From Coxiellaceae bacterium UBA6002 (GTDB lineage: Bacteria > Pseudomonadota > Gammaproteobacteria > UBA6002): a stretch of 64,000 nucleotides of DNA. Of this stretch, positions 17,744 through 27,269 are shown piece by piece; the first letter of the stretch is position 1, and the number at the start of each line of letters is the position of its first letter. Location: contig DJAM01000086.1 of NCBI GenBank assembly GCA_002429595.1, positions 1-64,000 on the forward strand, in the 5' to 3' direction. The position numbers and the translations under genes are program-made. The notes below the pieces were generated by a model that did not search any database, was not told the DNA's origin, and worked only from the letters and a program-made list of their open reading frames with translations.

Positions 17744-17833
17744 AAGCCCCGATTCGCTGGAAAATCATTGCCTGATTTTCGGCGTCGGGCGTTTTATAAA
17801 TTCACTATAATTAAAACTCAAGTGAGTTTATAA

Positions 17834-18895
17834 GTGAAATTACCAATGATTACAGCAAAAGATAAAAAAGCGTTTTATCAAGCGATGCTTGATAAAAATA
17901 GCGAATATGAAAACGTGTTTTACGTGGGCGTGAAAACAACGGGGGTGTTTTGTCGTCCAACTTGTTCCGCACGAAAGCCTAAGTTCGAGCATTGTGAATT
18001 CTTTGAAACTGCACAGCAAGCACTTCTAGCTTCATTTCGTCCTTGCAAGCGTTGCCAACCATTATCGCACCCTAGTCAAGTTTCTAAGTTAATTCAGACA
18101 CTCGTCAATGCAGTTGAAGCCAATCCTGAAAAAAGATGGAAGGAGAAAGATTTTAAAGATATTGCGGCTGATGCCTCTACGGTACGCCGACAATTTAAAA
18201 AACGCTTTGGTATGACTTTTGTTGAATATGCGCGGGCACGTCGTATGGGTTTAGCAATGAAACAAATTAGAGCAGGAAAAACAGTCATTGATACTCAACT
18301 AGCAGCGGGTTATGAGTCTGGCAGTGGTTTTAGAGATGCCTTTTCAAAAATCATGGGCGCAACACCCAGCAAATCCAAACATCACAATGTGTTAAAAGCA
18401 ACTTGGCTTGATACCGTACTAGGACCGATGCTTGCCATAGGCAACGATGAAGCTTTGTACCTTCTCGAGTTTGTAGATCGTCGTGGTTTAGAGCGCGAAG
18501 TTGAACGTCTACGTTCCAGAACAAACTCTGTGATTATTCCAGGAGCTACAGCTGCGATTCATTCAATTGAGCGGGAGCTGAAATTATATTTTGAAGGCAA
18601 ATTAAAAAAATTTGAAACTCCCCTCTACTTATTGGGCTCAACTTTCCAAAAAAGTGTTTGGAAAAAACTAAAAGAAATTCCCTATGGAGAGACAAGATCA
18701 TACACAGCGCTTGCTAAAGCAATCGCAAAGCCAACCGCAATTCGAGCAGTCGCATCAGCTAATGGTGCCAATTCATTTGCTATTGTGATTCCTTGTCACC
18801 GCGTGATCGCCATTAACGGTGAGTTAGGAGGTTATGCAGGCGGTCTGACTCGAAAAAAATGGTTAATTAATCATGAGGAAAAAAGTAAAAACTAG
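17834..18895 (+). CDS. ada: Ada bifunctional regulator / O6-methylguanine-DNA methyltransferase
   Basis: Adaptive-response protein that removes methyl groups from phosphotriesters and O6-methylguanine and activates alkylation-repair genes. The 353-residue protein has the three expected parts. An N-terminal zinc domain has four cysteines (FCRPTCSA and FRPCKRCQP). A central AraC-type helix-turn-helix (about 95-180) contains RRQFKKRFGMTFVEYARARR. The C-terminal methyltransferase has the active site PCHRVIA and the GGYAGG segment. All key cysteines are present. It stands alone after a repeat, about 4 kb from mpg. Confidence 0.94.
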   Translation: MKLPMITAKDKKAFYQAMLDKNSEYENVFYVGVKTTGVFCRPTCSARKPKFEHCEFFETAQQALLASFRPCKRCQPLSHPSQVSKLIQTLVNAVEANPEKRWKEKDFKDIAADASTVRRQFKKRFGMTFVEYARARRMGLAMKQIRAGKTVIDTQLAAGYESGSGFRDAFSKIMGATPSKSKHHNVLKATWLDTVLGPMLAIGNDEALYLLEFVDRRGLEREVERLRSRTNSVIIPGATAAIHSIERELKLYFEGKLKKFETPLYLLGSTFQKSVWKKLKEIPYGETRSYTALAKAIAKPTAIRAVASANGANSFAIVIPCHRVIAINGELGGYAGGLTRKKWLINHEEKSKN

Positions 18896-18933
18896 AGTTT
18901 TTTTATTGTCGTCGTTTTATGGCTTGGGTGTCT

Positions 18934-19082
18934 TGTCATTCTCGCTTGCGCGAATAGGCGTCAACTTAAGGACGAGTAAAACATCACCCTGCAATCAGGT
19001 GATAAAGCTATTCCAAACCTCAAAAATCGTTGTCCGTTATTATTTTTTAAGTTGACACCTATATGCCTGTTTGGGAATAACA
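18934..19082. repeat. Imperfect inverted-repeat element between ada and aldo/keto reductase
   Basis: Outer arms 18934-18969 and 19047-19082 pair imperfectly along about 36 bp and almost perfectly over the inner 16 bp (ATAGGCGTCAACTTAA with TTAAGTTGACACCTAT). Inside, ATCACC and GGTGAT form a second small hairpin. The outer TGTCATTC start links it to the GTCATTCCCGC family. The whole gap 18896-19247 (352 bp) holds this element and about 165 bp of sequence in which I see no convincing gene. Confidence 0.6.
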
Positions 19083-19247
19083 GAAAATACCGCAAGTTGG
19101 AGAGAACAAAAAGTGGGATTTTTACATTTATGCAACAATGCCGGACAAGTTGCGGACGACAGGTATTATCGTATCCAGAATTTTTCTGACGATTCCAAAG
19201 TGACAGCTTAAAATCGTCATATTTAGTAAATATGGCTTATTGATATT

Positions 19248-20273
19248 CTAAGCTTCACACTCAAAAGCTTCTGGATATTTTTCTCCTTTAGCAGCATTGA
19301 GTGGAAATAAACTGTTCAGTCGTTGAAGTTCTTCCTCAGATAATTGGATATCCAGCGCACCTAAATTTTCTTCGAGATATTGCACTTTCTTGGTGCCCGG
19401 GATTGGCACTATATTTTCGTTTTGTGCTAATAGCCAGGCCAAAGCTAATTGCGCCATACTGCAATTTTTCTCATGGGCCATATTTTTAAATTTAATAAGA
19501 AGCTCTTGATTAGCGACGAAATTTTCTCCCAAAAATCTCGGTAAAATGTTTCGGAAGTCTTCTGCATGGAGTGCGGCAGTCGTTACAGTTCCTGTTAAAA
19601 AGCCACGACCTAATGGACTGTAAGGAACAAATCCGATTCCTAATTCCTCGCACGTAGGTAAAATTTCAGTCTCAGGATAACGCTCCCATAATGAATATTC
19701 GGTTTGCACTGCAGTAATTGGATGTACTTTCGCCGCTCGTCGAATTGTGGCGGGTTTAACCTCGGAGATGCCGATGTAACGAATTTTGCCAGCTTTTACT
19801 AGTTGCGCCATCGCTTCAATTGACTCTTCAATAGGTGTTTTTGGGTCAACACGATGCAGATAATAAAGATCGATCACATCTACATTTAGCCGCCTTAAGC
19901 TTGCATCGCAAGCTGTTTTGATATGGTCAGCTGAACCATCTAAATAAAAATCTAGATCTTCATCGCTTTGCGTGCCTTTAGCAAATCCCATTTTGGTTGC
20001 TAAAACTAACTTGTGCCGATGCCCCTTAATCGCTTTGCCAATCAACTCTTCATTATGTCCCCAGCCATACATACCTGCGGAATCAATCAAGGTGACGCCC
20101 AGATCAATAGCACGGTGAATGGTGTTAATAGATTCAGCATCATTACCGGGACCATAGCCTATTGACATGCCCATGCAACCTAAACCAAGCGCCGAAACGT
20201 TAGGGCCATTTTTAGATAAACGCCTTTGCTTCACTGTTACTGTTCCTTTATTTAAATTGTATTTCAATTGCAT
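19248..20273 (-). CDS. Aldo/keto reductase
   Basis: NADPH-dependent oxidoreductase of the AKR superfamily (341 residues, TIM barrel). Seen are the substrate-pocket [19 protein letters not shown] with the catalytic Asp/Tyr pair, the Lys in LATKMG and the His in YYLHRVD. The nucleotide-binding ends are [12 protein letters not shown] and [15 protein letters not shown]. It belongs to the AKR11/13-like group of general carbonyl reductases, and the natural substrate cannot be read. The first 10-15 residues look non-conserved, and translation may begin a little inside. It forms the left edge of a small accessory block with the HEPN/MNT module. Confidence 0.88.
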   Translation of the reverse strand: MQLKYNLNKGTVTVKQRRLSKNGPNVSALGLGCMGMSIGYGPGNDAESINTIHRAIDLGVTLIDSAGMYGWGHNEELIGKAIKGHRHKLVLATKMGFAKGTQSDEDLDFYLDGSADHIKTACDASLRRLNVDVIDLYYLHRVDPKTPIEESIEAMAQLVKAGKIRYIGISEVKPATIRRAAKVHPITAVQTEYSLWERYPETEILPTCEELGIGFVPYSPLGRGFLTGTVTTAALHAEDFRNILPRFLGENFVANQELLIKFKNMAHEKNCSMAQLALAWLLAQNENIVPIPGTKKVQYLEENLGALDIQLSEEELQRLNSLFPLNAAKGEKYPEAFECEA

Positions 20274-20297
20274 AAATGTCAGATATAACTATTGCTT

Positions 20298-20717
20298 TCA
20301 AGCAGGAAGTTGTTTGACTAAGATTTCTAATCTATCCAATACTTTACTCGCTGCTTCAAGTAGAGCAATCAATAATAGGTTGTCGATTTCAACGTTACCC
20401 TCATATTCAGAAGCGTTTCTCACTATATGAGCTTTATCAAGTACGCGCCATACTTCAGGACCTAGACTTGTCGTGTACGGTAGTGCTTGAAAAACAATAT
20501 ATCGATTGCTTGCTCTATAACCATGCCATCTAAGTGCGGCTAGTGCCAAACAATGGACCGCATTATACGCAAGATCAAACCGACTATTAGGAAATAGTGA
20601 GGTGTTATTTGCATCTTTTAAACGAAATTGTCCTGAATTGACCAAACCCAAAAATTATTTTCTATCGAAAGTTTCTTCTTTTATTTGTCCTGTTTTAACT
20701 AAATTAGCTAAGCTCAT
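20298..20717 (-). pseudogene. HEPN-domain toxin gene interrupted by an in-frame stop
   Basis: From an ATG at 20717 the frame reads MSLANLVKTGQIKEETFDRK, then a TAA at 20655-20657, and continues in the same frame with FLGLVNSGQFRLKDANNTSL through RFDLAYNAVHCLALAALRWHG and DKAHIVRNASEYEG to a stop at 20298. Both halves fit one HEPN protein of the kind paired with MNT nucleotidyltransferases, so a single codon has become a stop. The original ATG overlaps the antitoxin stop by 14 nt, as in intact modules. A TTG at 20651 could give a 117-residue N-terminally shortened protein, so activity is not excluded. Confidence 0.75.
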
Positions 20718-21309
20718 TTAATTGTTCTTCTGTTCCAATTAGAAAGATTTTTGGATATTCAATTACTTTTTTAATAAAGTTGTTGTCGTTTTTTCTTTTT
20801 ATTTTCCATTCGGATAGCGTATAGATAGTCGGATTAATTTTTCTTTCTACCTGTTCTTCTGCTTTAGCTAAAATTTCAAAGCAATCACGGTAACTTAGAT
20901 TATCGCCGATAAACATCAAGTCAATATCGCTTTTTGCAGTATCTTCGTGCTTTGCAAAAGATCCATAAATAAAAGCAACATCAATCAGGCTTTTCAATGG
21001 GACAATTGTTTCTCTAAGAATATCCGCAAGGCCAAATGTCTTTAGAACAATACTCTTTAACTCAGAATATATTGGTGAATTGGGATTTGCTCTGTATAAC
21101 TTTTTATTTTTAATGATTTTAACTGTAACTATCTCAGCTTGGCTTAATTTTTCAATTTCGCGTTGCACTGCGCCTGATCCCGACTTTGCTAAGCGTATAA
21201 TTTCGTTAATGCTAAAAGATACGTTTGTTTCTCTAAATAGAATACCTAGTACTTTTTGCCGTACTTTCGAAAAAAGTGCGTCTGATAAGTTAAGTTTTTT
21301 ATTACCCAT
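20704..21309 (-). CDS. MNT-type nucleotidyltransferase antitoxin with N-terminal HTH
   Basis: A 201-residue protein with two parts. The N-terminal winged helix-turn-helix (about 1-80) includes SINEIIRLAKSGSGAVQREIEKL. It is followed by a minimal nucleotidyltransferase (about 95-150) with FIYGSFAKHEDTAKSDIDLM, that is the GS...DxD metal-binding motif. In characterised HEPN/MNT modules the MNT protein AMPylates and neutralises the HEPN ribonuclease. The ATG at 21309 is chosen because a double palindrome overlaps it; a longer frame to 21387 would translate the operator. It is the first gene of the module and probably autoregulates it through the HTH. Confidence 0.82.
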   Translation of the reverse strand: MGNKKLNLSDALFSKVRQKVLGILFRETNVSFSINEIIRLAKSGSGAVQREIEKLSQAEIVTVKIIKNKKLYRANPNSPIYSELKSIVLKTFGLADILRETIVPLKSLIDVAFIYGSFAKHEDTAKSDIDLMFIGDNLSYRDCFEILAKAEEQVERKINPTIYTLSEWKIKRKNDNNFIKKVIEYPKIFLIGTEEQLNELS

Positions 21310-21338
21310 ATTGGGTAGATTACTACCTAATTTGGGTA
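21303..21338 (-). promoter_or_regulatory. Double palindromic operator at the MNT start
   Basis: Two 15-bp inverted repeats, TACCCATATTGGGTA (21303-21317) and TACCTAATTTGGGTA (21324-21338), are centred 21 bp apart, which is two helical turns. The first covers the MNT start codon. The arrangement suits cooperative binding of a dimeric HTH protein, most likely the antitoxin's own HTH domain. The palindromes are seen directly; the binding protein is inferred. Confidence 0.65.
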
Positions 21339-21387
21339 TAGTCAACCTCTTGTTATTAGGCTTATAGTGTCCAGGTAAGATAGCCAA

Positions 21388-22230
21388 CTACTTGGTTCTA
21401 ATGAAAGAATTGAAAGTTTTCTTAACTAGTGCCATGTTATCAAACCAAACAAAGTGCCCAGCATTTGGAATAGTATTAATTTCAATATTACCCCTATGAA
21501 AACGGGGGTCCTGCTCAAACATGATACTTGGAACAATATAATCGTGACTGCCACTCATAACTAAGGTTGGAACACTTTGCGGAATCCACGTTGCATCGAA
21601 ATTTATAGCGGGAGCTTTTTCAAGCCACCAAAGCATAGCTTGGTAATTAAAGGGTAATTGTTCAAACATCTTTCTTCCTGCTTCAATACTATTCGCAGGA
21701 AAATGACAATGTGCATTAGCTAATAATGCTGCTCGAAATGCTTCTAGGGTTGGATTTCCTCTAAAACGTTTTCCGGGTTCTGAAAACGTTACAATATTAT
21801 GAGTTTTTAAAAGATCTTGAGCTTCACTAAGCCATAACTTTGGGGCCGCGTTTAATATGATAAAACCACTTAAAATGTTTTCTAATTCTGGTAGCAATAA
21901 GGGCAACATGCCGCCGAAAGAATGTCCAACTAGTATTGGATTTTCAAATTGTTTGATAGCGGGAATAAGAAGATCTTGCCATGAGTTGAAATCATAAGTG
22001 GCCTCATTGCCATGAGGCATATTGTCGCCATTGCCTGGAAAGTCTATGAGCCAGAATTTTCCGGGGACATCAAGCTGCTCAATTAAATTCTGGAAGCAAC
22101 TAGAGTCGGCACCCGGTCCTCCAGGTAGAAATAACCAATTGAAAGAGGAATCGTTTGAGTAACTTTTAGCAAGCCTATACCTTACTAAATTAACATCATG
22201 AAATACTGAATTTTGTAAATTAGAAGACAT
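21388..22230 (-). CDS. Alpha/beta-fold hydrolase
   Basis: A 280-residue alpha/beta hydrolase. The oxyanion region FLPGGPGADSS (about 32-42) and the nucleophile elbow GHSFGG (about 102-107) are present. An Asp follows in SGSHDYIVP, and the catalytic His is in NAGHFVWFD near 260. No signal peptide was seen, so it is probably cytoplasmic. The HGxx-like GGPG oxyanion motif occurs in proline iminopeptidase-like and other esterases, so the substrate is open. It is separated by about 50 bp from the LD-carboxypeptidase upstream, with which it may be co-transcribed. Confidence 0.82.
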   Translation of the reverse strand: MSSNLQNSVFHDVNLVRYRLAKSYSNDSSFNWLFLPGGPGADSSCFQNLIEQLDVPGKFWLIDFPGNGDNMPHGNEATYDFNSWQDLLIPAIKQFENPILVGHSFGGMLPLLLPELENILSGFIILNAAPKLWLSEAQDLLKTHNIVTFSEPGKRFRGNPTLEAFRAALLANAHCHFPANSIEAGRKMFEQLPFNYQAMLWWLEKAPAINFDATWIPQSVPTLVMSGSHDYIVPSIMFEQDPRFHRGNIEINTIPNAGHFVWFDNMALVKKTFNSFIRTK

Positions 22231-22281
22231 AAGTAATTTACCAAATTGTTTTATGATAACCGCCTATGGACGTCCATGAAT

Positions 22282-23181
22282 TTATCTAGTACATAATAAT
22301 TGAATTTTATTGCCGAGATACAGCTTTGTAGGTGTTCCCAACGGAACTGCAAAATTAGTAAAACCATGCCCGATCCCTTCTACATGGATCACTGGAATAG
22401 GGCACTGTTCTGCAAATCGTTGTATAACTGGTTTAATAAGGGGAGTACCATTAGGCTCATTGCCATTAATAAAATCACCAAATAAAATTGCTATCGCATT
22501 CTTAAATATATTTGCTTGAGAAAAATGCTCTAACATTCGATCAATACGATAGCCGCGTTCACCAGTTTCTTCTAAAAGAATAACCTTGTCATCAGCGTTA
22601 ATTTGCCAATCAGTACCCAGACTTGCTTGGATCATAGACATATTGCCACCTATAACACTGGTATCAATAACAGAATCAATCTCGGCAAATTTATTAAGAG
22701 GTACTCCTGAAAGTTCAAACTCGGAAAATTCACCAAATAAAATAGACTTTAGTGAAGCCAGCGATTCGGCTGAAAACTTCTCAGAAATCGCCGCACCATG
22801 AATGGTCGGCCATTGCCATTTTTGCTGTAGATAAAGTTGCAAAGGAATAGTGTCGCTCATCCCAATAAAAATCTTAGATTGTTCCGGTGGCATAATTTTT
22901 GCCAACTTAGGAATCAAGCGGATAGAGCCATAGCCACCACTCACACAAGTGATAGCTTTGACAATGGGATTTAATAAAGCATGTTGTAGATTTTTAAATC
23001 GAATATCATCAGAATTTGCACAGAGCAAATCATCACCTAGAATGTCATCTGCAATGATGTAATTTAGTTGCCAAGAACTAAGTAATTCTTTTAACCCTTC
23101 TATTCGTGAATTCGAAAATCGTGAAGCCGGCGCAATAATTTCTACAGAATCGCCAGGTTTTAGTGTGGGTAATTTTTTCAT
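22282..23181 (-). CDS. ldcA: Muramoyltetrapeptide (LD-)carboxypeptidase, S66 family
   Basis: Cleaves the terminal D-alanine from murein tetrapeptides during peptidoglycan recycling; cytoplasmic. The 299-residue protein has the S66 layout: PGDSVEIIAPAS at the N-terminus, GGYGSIRLI near 85, the nucleophile serine in GMSDTIPL near 110, the Glu in LLEETGERGYRIDRML and the His in GIGHGF near the C-terminus. The ATG at 23181 is preferred over a TTG at 23199 that would overlap the flavin reductase. A recycling role fits with amgK and murU at the far end of the window. Confidence 0.88.
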   Translation of the reverse strand: MKKLPTLKPGDSVEIIAPASRFSNSRIEGLKELLSSWQLNYIIADDILGDDLLCANSDDIRFKNLQHALLNPIVKAITCVSGGYGSIRLIPKLAKIMPPEQSKIFIGMSDTIPLQLYLQQKWQWPTIHGAAISEKFSAESLASLKSILFGEFSEFELSGVPLNKFAEIDSVIDTSVIGGNMSMIQASLGTDWQINADDKVILLEETGERGYRIDRMLEHFSQANIFKNAIAILFGDFINGNEPNGTPLIKPVIQRFAEQCPIPVIHVEGIGHGFTNFAVPLGTPTKLYLGNKIQLLCTR

Positions 23182-23191
23182 AAAAAAGCGC

Positions 23192-23902
23192 CTAGCCAAG
23201 CATCTCTCTTACCTGCTCACGACTCAGCATATCACTAAAAAAATTAGCCACTGATAAACCGCGAGCATGCAATTTCTGCAGAGTTGCAATTGCAAGTTGT
23301 TCTGGGCCAAAAACATAAACTTGATGGTCGCGAAAGTTTTCAAAATCTTGTAACACTTTTTCTAATATTGTCGTTTTCAAACCATTTGTTTCTTGGGTCA
23401 AAATTGGAGAGAAGAAAAACTTTTCTAGTGTTTTGCTCCAGTGCTTGGGCAAATCCGAATAAAAATCAGTTGCTAATTTTACAGACCAATATAGATGGCA
23501 TTCGCGGGTGGCATCTGTTTGGATGATTTTTTCGATAATCGCTTTTGCGGGGGAAAAACCAGTGCCTGCTGCTAATAATATTAGAGGATTTTGTTGGGGT
23601 TGATAACGACTGTCTCCGTAGGGTCCTCGAAGAAGGATAGAAGAGCCCATGTCTATTTGATCAATAAATTCTAGGGTGTTGGTATCGTTGGAAGAAAGTT
23701 TAATATGCAACTCAATAAGACCATCGACTTGTGGAGCGTTTGCAATTGAGAAAGGAAAAAAATCTCCGGACGGATAGCGCAGCTCTAAATACTGGCCCGC
23801 TTCGTACGGCATTATTGTTTCTTGTGGCGTAATGAGTAATTGCAAATGTTTTGGAGTTAAGTAGTGCTTCTTAGCAATTTGGTAATGATAAGTGTGACTC
23901 AA
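23192..23902 (-). CDS. fre: NAD(P)H-flavin reductase
   Basis: Ferredoxin-NADP reductase-fold flavin reductase (236 residues). The flavin-binding segment is FFPFSIANAP near 55-64 and the nucleotide-binding segment is LAAGTGFSPAKAI near 112-124. The C-terminal YVFGPEQLA aligns with the family's GP motif. It lies 13 bp after ubiD, the same pairing as ubiD-fre in E. coli. Reduced FMN from such an enzyme could serve the UbiX/UbiD prenyl-FMN system, though that link is inferred. Its stop nearly touches the LD-carboxypeptidase start. Confidence 0.88.
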   Translation of the reverse strand: MSHTYHYQIAKKHYLTPKHLQLLITPQETIMPYEAGQYLELRYPSGDFFPFSIANAPQVDGLIELHIKLSSNDTNTLEFIDQIDMGSSILLRGPYGDSRYQPQQNPLILLAAGTGFSPAKAIIEKIIQTDATRECHLYWSVKLATDFYSDLPKHWSKTLEKFFFSPILTQETNGLKTTILEKVLQDFENFRDHQVYVFGPEQLAIATLQKLHARGLSVANFFSDMLSREQVREMLG

Positions 23903-23915
23903 AATGATTACTCAA

Positions 23916-25382
23916 TTAAGGGAATAAATTTTGCCAGATAGTATCAATTTTATCGGTAACAATAGGACACATTTTAATGGGCTGTCCCCATTCGCGATTA
24001 GTTTCTCCGGGCCATTTATTGGTTGCATCAAAGCCCATTTTTGAACCTAGTCCTGAGATGGGAGACGCAAAATCTAAATAATCTATTGGAGTGTTTTCGA
24101 CCATGACAGTATCACGTGCCGGATCCATGCGAGTGGCCATGGCCCAAATGACGTCTTGCCAATTGCGCGCGTCAACGTCTTCATCAACAACGATAATAAA
24201 CTTGGTATACATAAACTGTTTTAGGAACGACCAAATTCCAAACATTACTCGTTTCGCATGTCCTAAATATTGTTTGCGTATCGCAACGACAGCAAAGCGA
24301 TATGAGCATCCTTCAGGAGGTAAATAAAAATCAGTAATCTCAGGAAATTGTTTTTGTAATAATGGAATAAACAACTCGTTTAATGCCAATCCCAAGATTG
24401 CAGGTTCATCAGGTGGGCGTCCTGTATGGGTACTTTGATAAATTGGATTATCACGAAAAGTCACACATTCAACCGTAAATACTGGAAATTTTTCAACTTC
24501 ATTATAATAACCGGTATGATCACCGAAAGGACCTTCGTCAGCGACTTCCTCCGGTTCAATATAGCCTTCTAAAACAATTTCAGCTTGCGCTGGTACGAGT
24601 AAATCTTCATGCAACGTTGTTGCGACTAATTCAGATTTTGCACCTCGTAATAAACCAGCAAAACTATATTCAGATAGATTATCAGGAACCGGAGTGACAG
24701 CGGCGAGCATTGTGGCAGGATCTGCTCCAATCACGACTGCGACAGGAAATCGTTGTCCAGGATGAGTTTTTTGCCATTGCTGAAAATCTAAGGCGCCGCC
24801 ACGATGCGCTAGCCAACGCATCAATAATTTATTTTTACCGATCACTTGTTGTCGATAAATACCTAAATTTTGTCGAGCTTGGTGTGGACCTTTTGTGACT
24901 ACAAGCCCCCAAGTGATGAGTGGACTTGCATCTTCTGGCCAACAAGTTTGTATCGGAAGCGCGTTCAAATCGACATCGTTGCCTTTCAAAATATTTTGCT
25001 GACACAAACCTTTTTTCTGAATTTTAGGGTGCATCGTCAAGATTTGTTTGAATAAAGGTAGTTTTTGCAACGTATCTTTAAAGCCACGCGGAGGTTCGGG
25101 CTCTTTTAAAAATGCTAGCAATTTGCCAAGTTCGCGAAGATCTTGCGCATTGGATTGGCCCATTGCAAACGCAACACGTTCTACGGTGCCAAAAAGATTG
25201 GTCAAAACGGGGAATTTATATCCTTTGGGATTTTCAAATAAAAGTGCAGGTCCTCCTGTGCGGAGGACGCGGTCACTAATCTCGGTAATTTCAAGGCGAG
25301 GATCAATTTCAAGATTAATACGTTTTAAATCATCTTTTGCAGCTAATTGCGATAAGAAATCTCGTAAGTCTTGATATGGCAT
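23916..25382 (-). CDS. ubiD: 4-hydroxy-3-polyprenylbenzoate decarboxylase
   Basis: Prenyl-FMN-dependent decarboxylase of ubiquinone synthesis (488 residues; membrane-associated). It has the family segments [10 protein letters not shown] (about 44-53), [19 protein letters not shown] near 172-190, [11 protein letters not shown] near 280, the [29 protein letters not shown] region, and [14 protein letters not shown] near the C-terminus. The ATG lies three nucleotides after a solo arm of the palindromic element, with no Shine-Dalgarno sequence visible upstream. It is in an apparent rho-ubiD-fre run, only 23 bp from the rho stop. Confidence 0.94.
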   Translation of the reverse strand: MPYQDLRDFLSQLAAKDDLKRINLEIDPRLEITEISDRVLRTGGPALLFENPKGYKFPVLTNLFGTVERVAFAMGQSNAQDLRELGKLLAFLKEPEPPRGFKDTLQKLPLFKQILTMHPKIQKKGLCQQNILKGNDVDLNALPIQTCWPEDASPLITWGLVVTKGPHQARQNLGIYRQQVIGKNKLLMRWLAHRGGALDFQQWQKTHPGQRFPVAVVIGADPATMLAAVTPVPDNLSEYSFAGLLRGAKSELVATTLHEDLLVPAQAEIVLEGYIEPEEVADEGPFGDHTGYYNEVEKFPVFTVECVTFRDNPIYQSTHTGRPPDEPAILGLALNELFIPLLQKQFPEITDFYLPPEGCSYRFAVVAIRKQYLGHAKRVMFGIWSFLKQFMYTKFIIVVDEDVDARNWQDVIWAMATRMDPARDTVMVENTPIDYLDFASPISGLGSKMGFDATNKWPGETNREWGQPIKMCPIVTDKIDTIWQNLFP

Positions 25383-25385
25383 CAG

Positions 25386-25409
25386 TATACCCGTAGGGGA
25401 TGATTTTAG
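25386..25409. repeat. Solo arm of the nested palindromic element
   Basis: TATACCCGTAGGGGATGATT followed by T matches the outer arm of copy 2 (61716 onward) exactly for 21 nt, then diverges. No opposite arm or centre is present. It fills nearly all of the 23-bp rho-ubiD gap and overlaps the rho stop codon. It is either a remnant after excision or recombination, or an independently used arm. Confidence 0.75.
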
Positions 25410-26689
25410 GAGTTACCACCACCACCTTGACGTTTCATGTCATCAAAAAATTCTTCATTCGTTTTGCGAACTTTCAATCTATCAATGAGGAATTCAATGG
25501 CAGCAATCTTATCCATAGAATGCAGAATCTTTCTTAAGATCCACATTTTTTGTAATTCATCTGGTTTGGTAATTAATTCTTCACGTCTGGTGCCAGAACG
25601 ATTGATATCAATAGCAGGAAATACTCGTTTCTCTGCAATTTCTCTTGAAAGATGGAGTTCCATATTACCGGTACCTTTGAACTCTTCATAAATAACGTCA
25701 TCCATCTTAGAGCCGGTGTCTACTAATGCCGTTGCAATGATAGTTAAGCTACCACCACCTTCGACATTACGCGCAGCACCAAAGAAACGTTTCGGACGTT
25801 GTAAGGCGTTAGCATCAACACCACCAGTTAATACTTTACCTGATGCAGGAATAACTGTGTTGTAAGCTCTTGCTAAACGGGTAATAGAGTCTAATAAAAT
25901 GACAACATCATGTTTATGTTCAACTAAGCGCTTAGCTTTTTCGATCACCATCTCCGAAACTTGTACATGGCGCGTAGCAGGTTCGTCGAAGGTACTTGCA
26001 ATAACTTCGCCTTTAACTGACCTTTCCATCTCGGTGACTTCTTCAGGGCGTTCGTCAATCAGTAAAACGATGAGATAACATTCTGGATGATTCATCGTAA
26101 TTGCTTGAGCAATATTTTGGAGCATCATCGTCTTACCCGCTTTAGGAGGAGATACGATGAGACCGCGCTGACCTTTACCGATTGGTGAAACTAAGTCGAT
26201 AACTCGGGCAGTAATATCTTCGGTGCTGCCATTGCCGCGTTGCATAACGATACGTTCATTCGGAAAGAGCGGCGTAAGATTTTCAAAGAGTATTTTATCT
26301 TTTGCTTTATCTGGGGTGTCAAAATTAATGTCTTTTACTTGTAACAAAGCAAAGTAACGTTCACCTTCTTTAGGTGGTCGAATTTTGCCAGAAACCATAT
26401 CACCAGTTCGAAGTCCAAATTTACGGATTTGACTTGGAGAAACATAAATATCATCGGGGGCGGGCATGAAGGAGCTTTCGGGGGATCGTAAGAAACCATA
26501 ACCATCAGTTAGGATTTCGAGTACGCCGTCGCCATAAACTTCCATATTACGTTTGGCATATTCAGTCATAATACCGACAATCATGGCCGAATTCGTAGCT
26601 CGAGCCATATTTTCGATATTCATCTCCTTAATCATACCCATGAGTTCAGAGGCAGACTTTTTCTTTAATTCATTTATATGCATAGACAT
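25406..26689 (-). CDS. rho: Transcription termination factor Rho
   Basis: Hexameric RNA helicase that ends transcription. The 427-residue protein has the N-terminal RNA-binding cold-shock-like domain ([18 protein letters not shown] near 56-73), Walker A GPPKAGKT-type [10 protein letters not shown] near 183-192, Walker [17 protein letters not shown] near 265-280, and the R-loop/Q-loop segment [29 protein letters not shown] tail precedes the stop. The start could be two codons later. About 150 bp separates it from trxA upstream. The trxA-rho order is common in gammaproteobacteria. Confidence 0.97.
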   Translation of the reverse strand: MSMHINELKKKSASELMGMIKEMNIENMARATNSAMIVGIMTEYAKRNMEVYGDGVLEILTDGYGFLRSPESSFMPAPDDIYVSPSQIRKFGLRTGDMVSGKIRPPKEGERYFALLQVKDINFDTPDKAKDKILFENLTPLFPNERIVMQRGNGSTEDITARVIDLVSPIGKGQRGLIVSPPKAGKTMMLQNIAQAITMNHPECYLIVLLIDERPEEVTEMERSVKGEVIASTFDEPATRHVQVSEMVIEKAKRLVEHKHDVVILLDSITRLARAYNTVIPASGKVLTGGVDANALQRPKRFFGAARNVEGGGSLTIIATALVDTGSKMDDVIYEEFKGTGNMELHLSREIAEKRVFPAIDINRSGTRREELITKPDELQKMWILRKILHSMDKIAAIEFLIDRLKVRKTNEEFFDDMKRQGGGGNS

Positions 26690-26841
26690 AGTAGATTCTT
26701 TTCGGTTGGATTAAATTAAGACCTTACGCAGAGGTAATTGCTCTGGAAGAAACCATAAATAACGGGAACTTATGAAAGGTAACAAACTGAAGCCAGTGCA
26801 TTCTAAAACCTTTCTAACCTATTTTCAACCTGCGGTTTTTA

Positions 26842-27168
26842 TTAGAGGTGTTCATCAAGAAAAGCAGAAAGTTGCGATTTTGTTAAAGCGCCGACTTTTG
26901 TTGCTGCGACTGTGCCTTGTTTGAAGAGGATAAGAGTTGGTATACCTAAAACATTATATTTAACAGGCGCTTCGGCATTTTCATCAATATTGATCTTAGC
27001 GATGACTAATTGTCCCTTTCGCTCTTTTGCCACTTCTTCAAGAATCGGCCCAATCATTTTGCAGGGACCACACCATTCAGCCCAGAAATCTACCAAGACA
27101 GGAATATCCGATTTTAAAACTTCTTTTTCAAAACTATTATCGGTAATTGCTAAGGTATTTTCTGACAT
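26842..27168 (-). CDS. trxA: Thioredoxin
   Basis: Cytoplasmic thiol-disulfide oxidoreductase of 108 residues. The active site WCGPCK is at about residues 32-37, preceded by VLVDFWAEW, with the cis-proline loop [11 protein letters not shown] and the C-terminal [12 protein letters not shown]. There is no signal peptide. The length and sequence are those of E. coli Trx1. It has a purine-rich ribosome-binding site upstream (AGAGGAAGATTTAA), and precedes rho on the same strand. Confidence 0.97.
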   Translation of the reverse strand: MSENTLAITDNSFEKEVLKSDIPVLVDFWAEWCGPCKMIGPILEEVAKERKGQLVIAKINIDENAEAPVKYNVLGIPTLILFKQGTVAATKVGALTKSQLSAFLDEHL

Positions 27169-27269
27169 TTAAATCTTCCTCTGGGTGAAATTAGTAGACA
27201 TGAAAAAAGGGTGTAGTTATCAATAATATATGGGTCCTGAGTCAAATTTCAAGTGTTTACCTGAATCAA

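Noticed and set aside
18873..19055. A 60-codon plus-strand frame overlapping the end of ada
   Set aside because: It runs through the inverted-repeat element, has no ribosome-binding site or family resemblance, and overlaps ada.
19113..19215. Short frame from a GTG at about 19113 (33 codons)
   Set aside because: There is a weak purine-rich site only, no similarity to any family I know, and the length is within chance.
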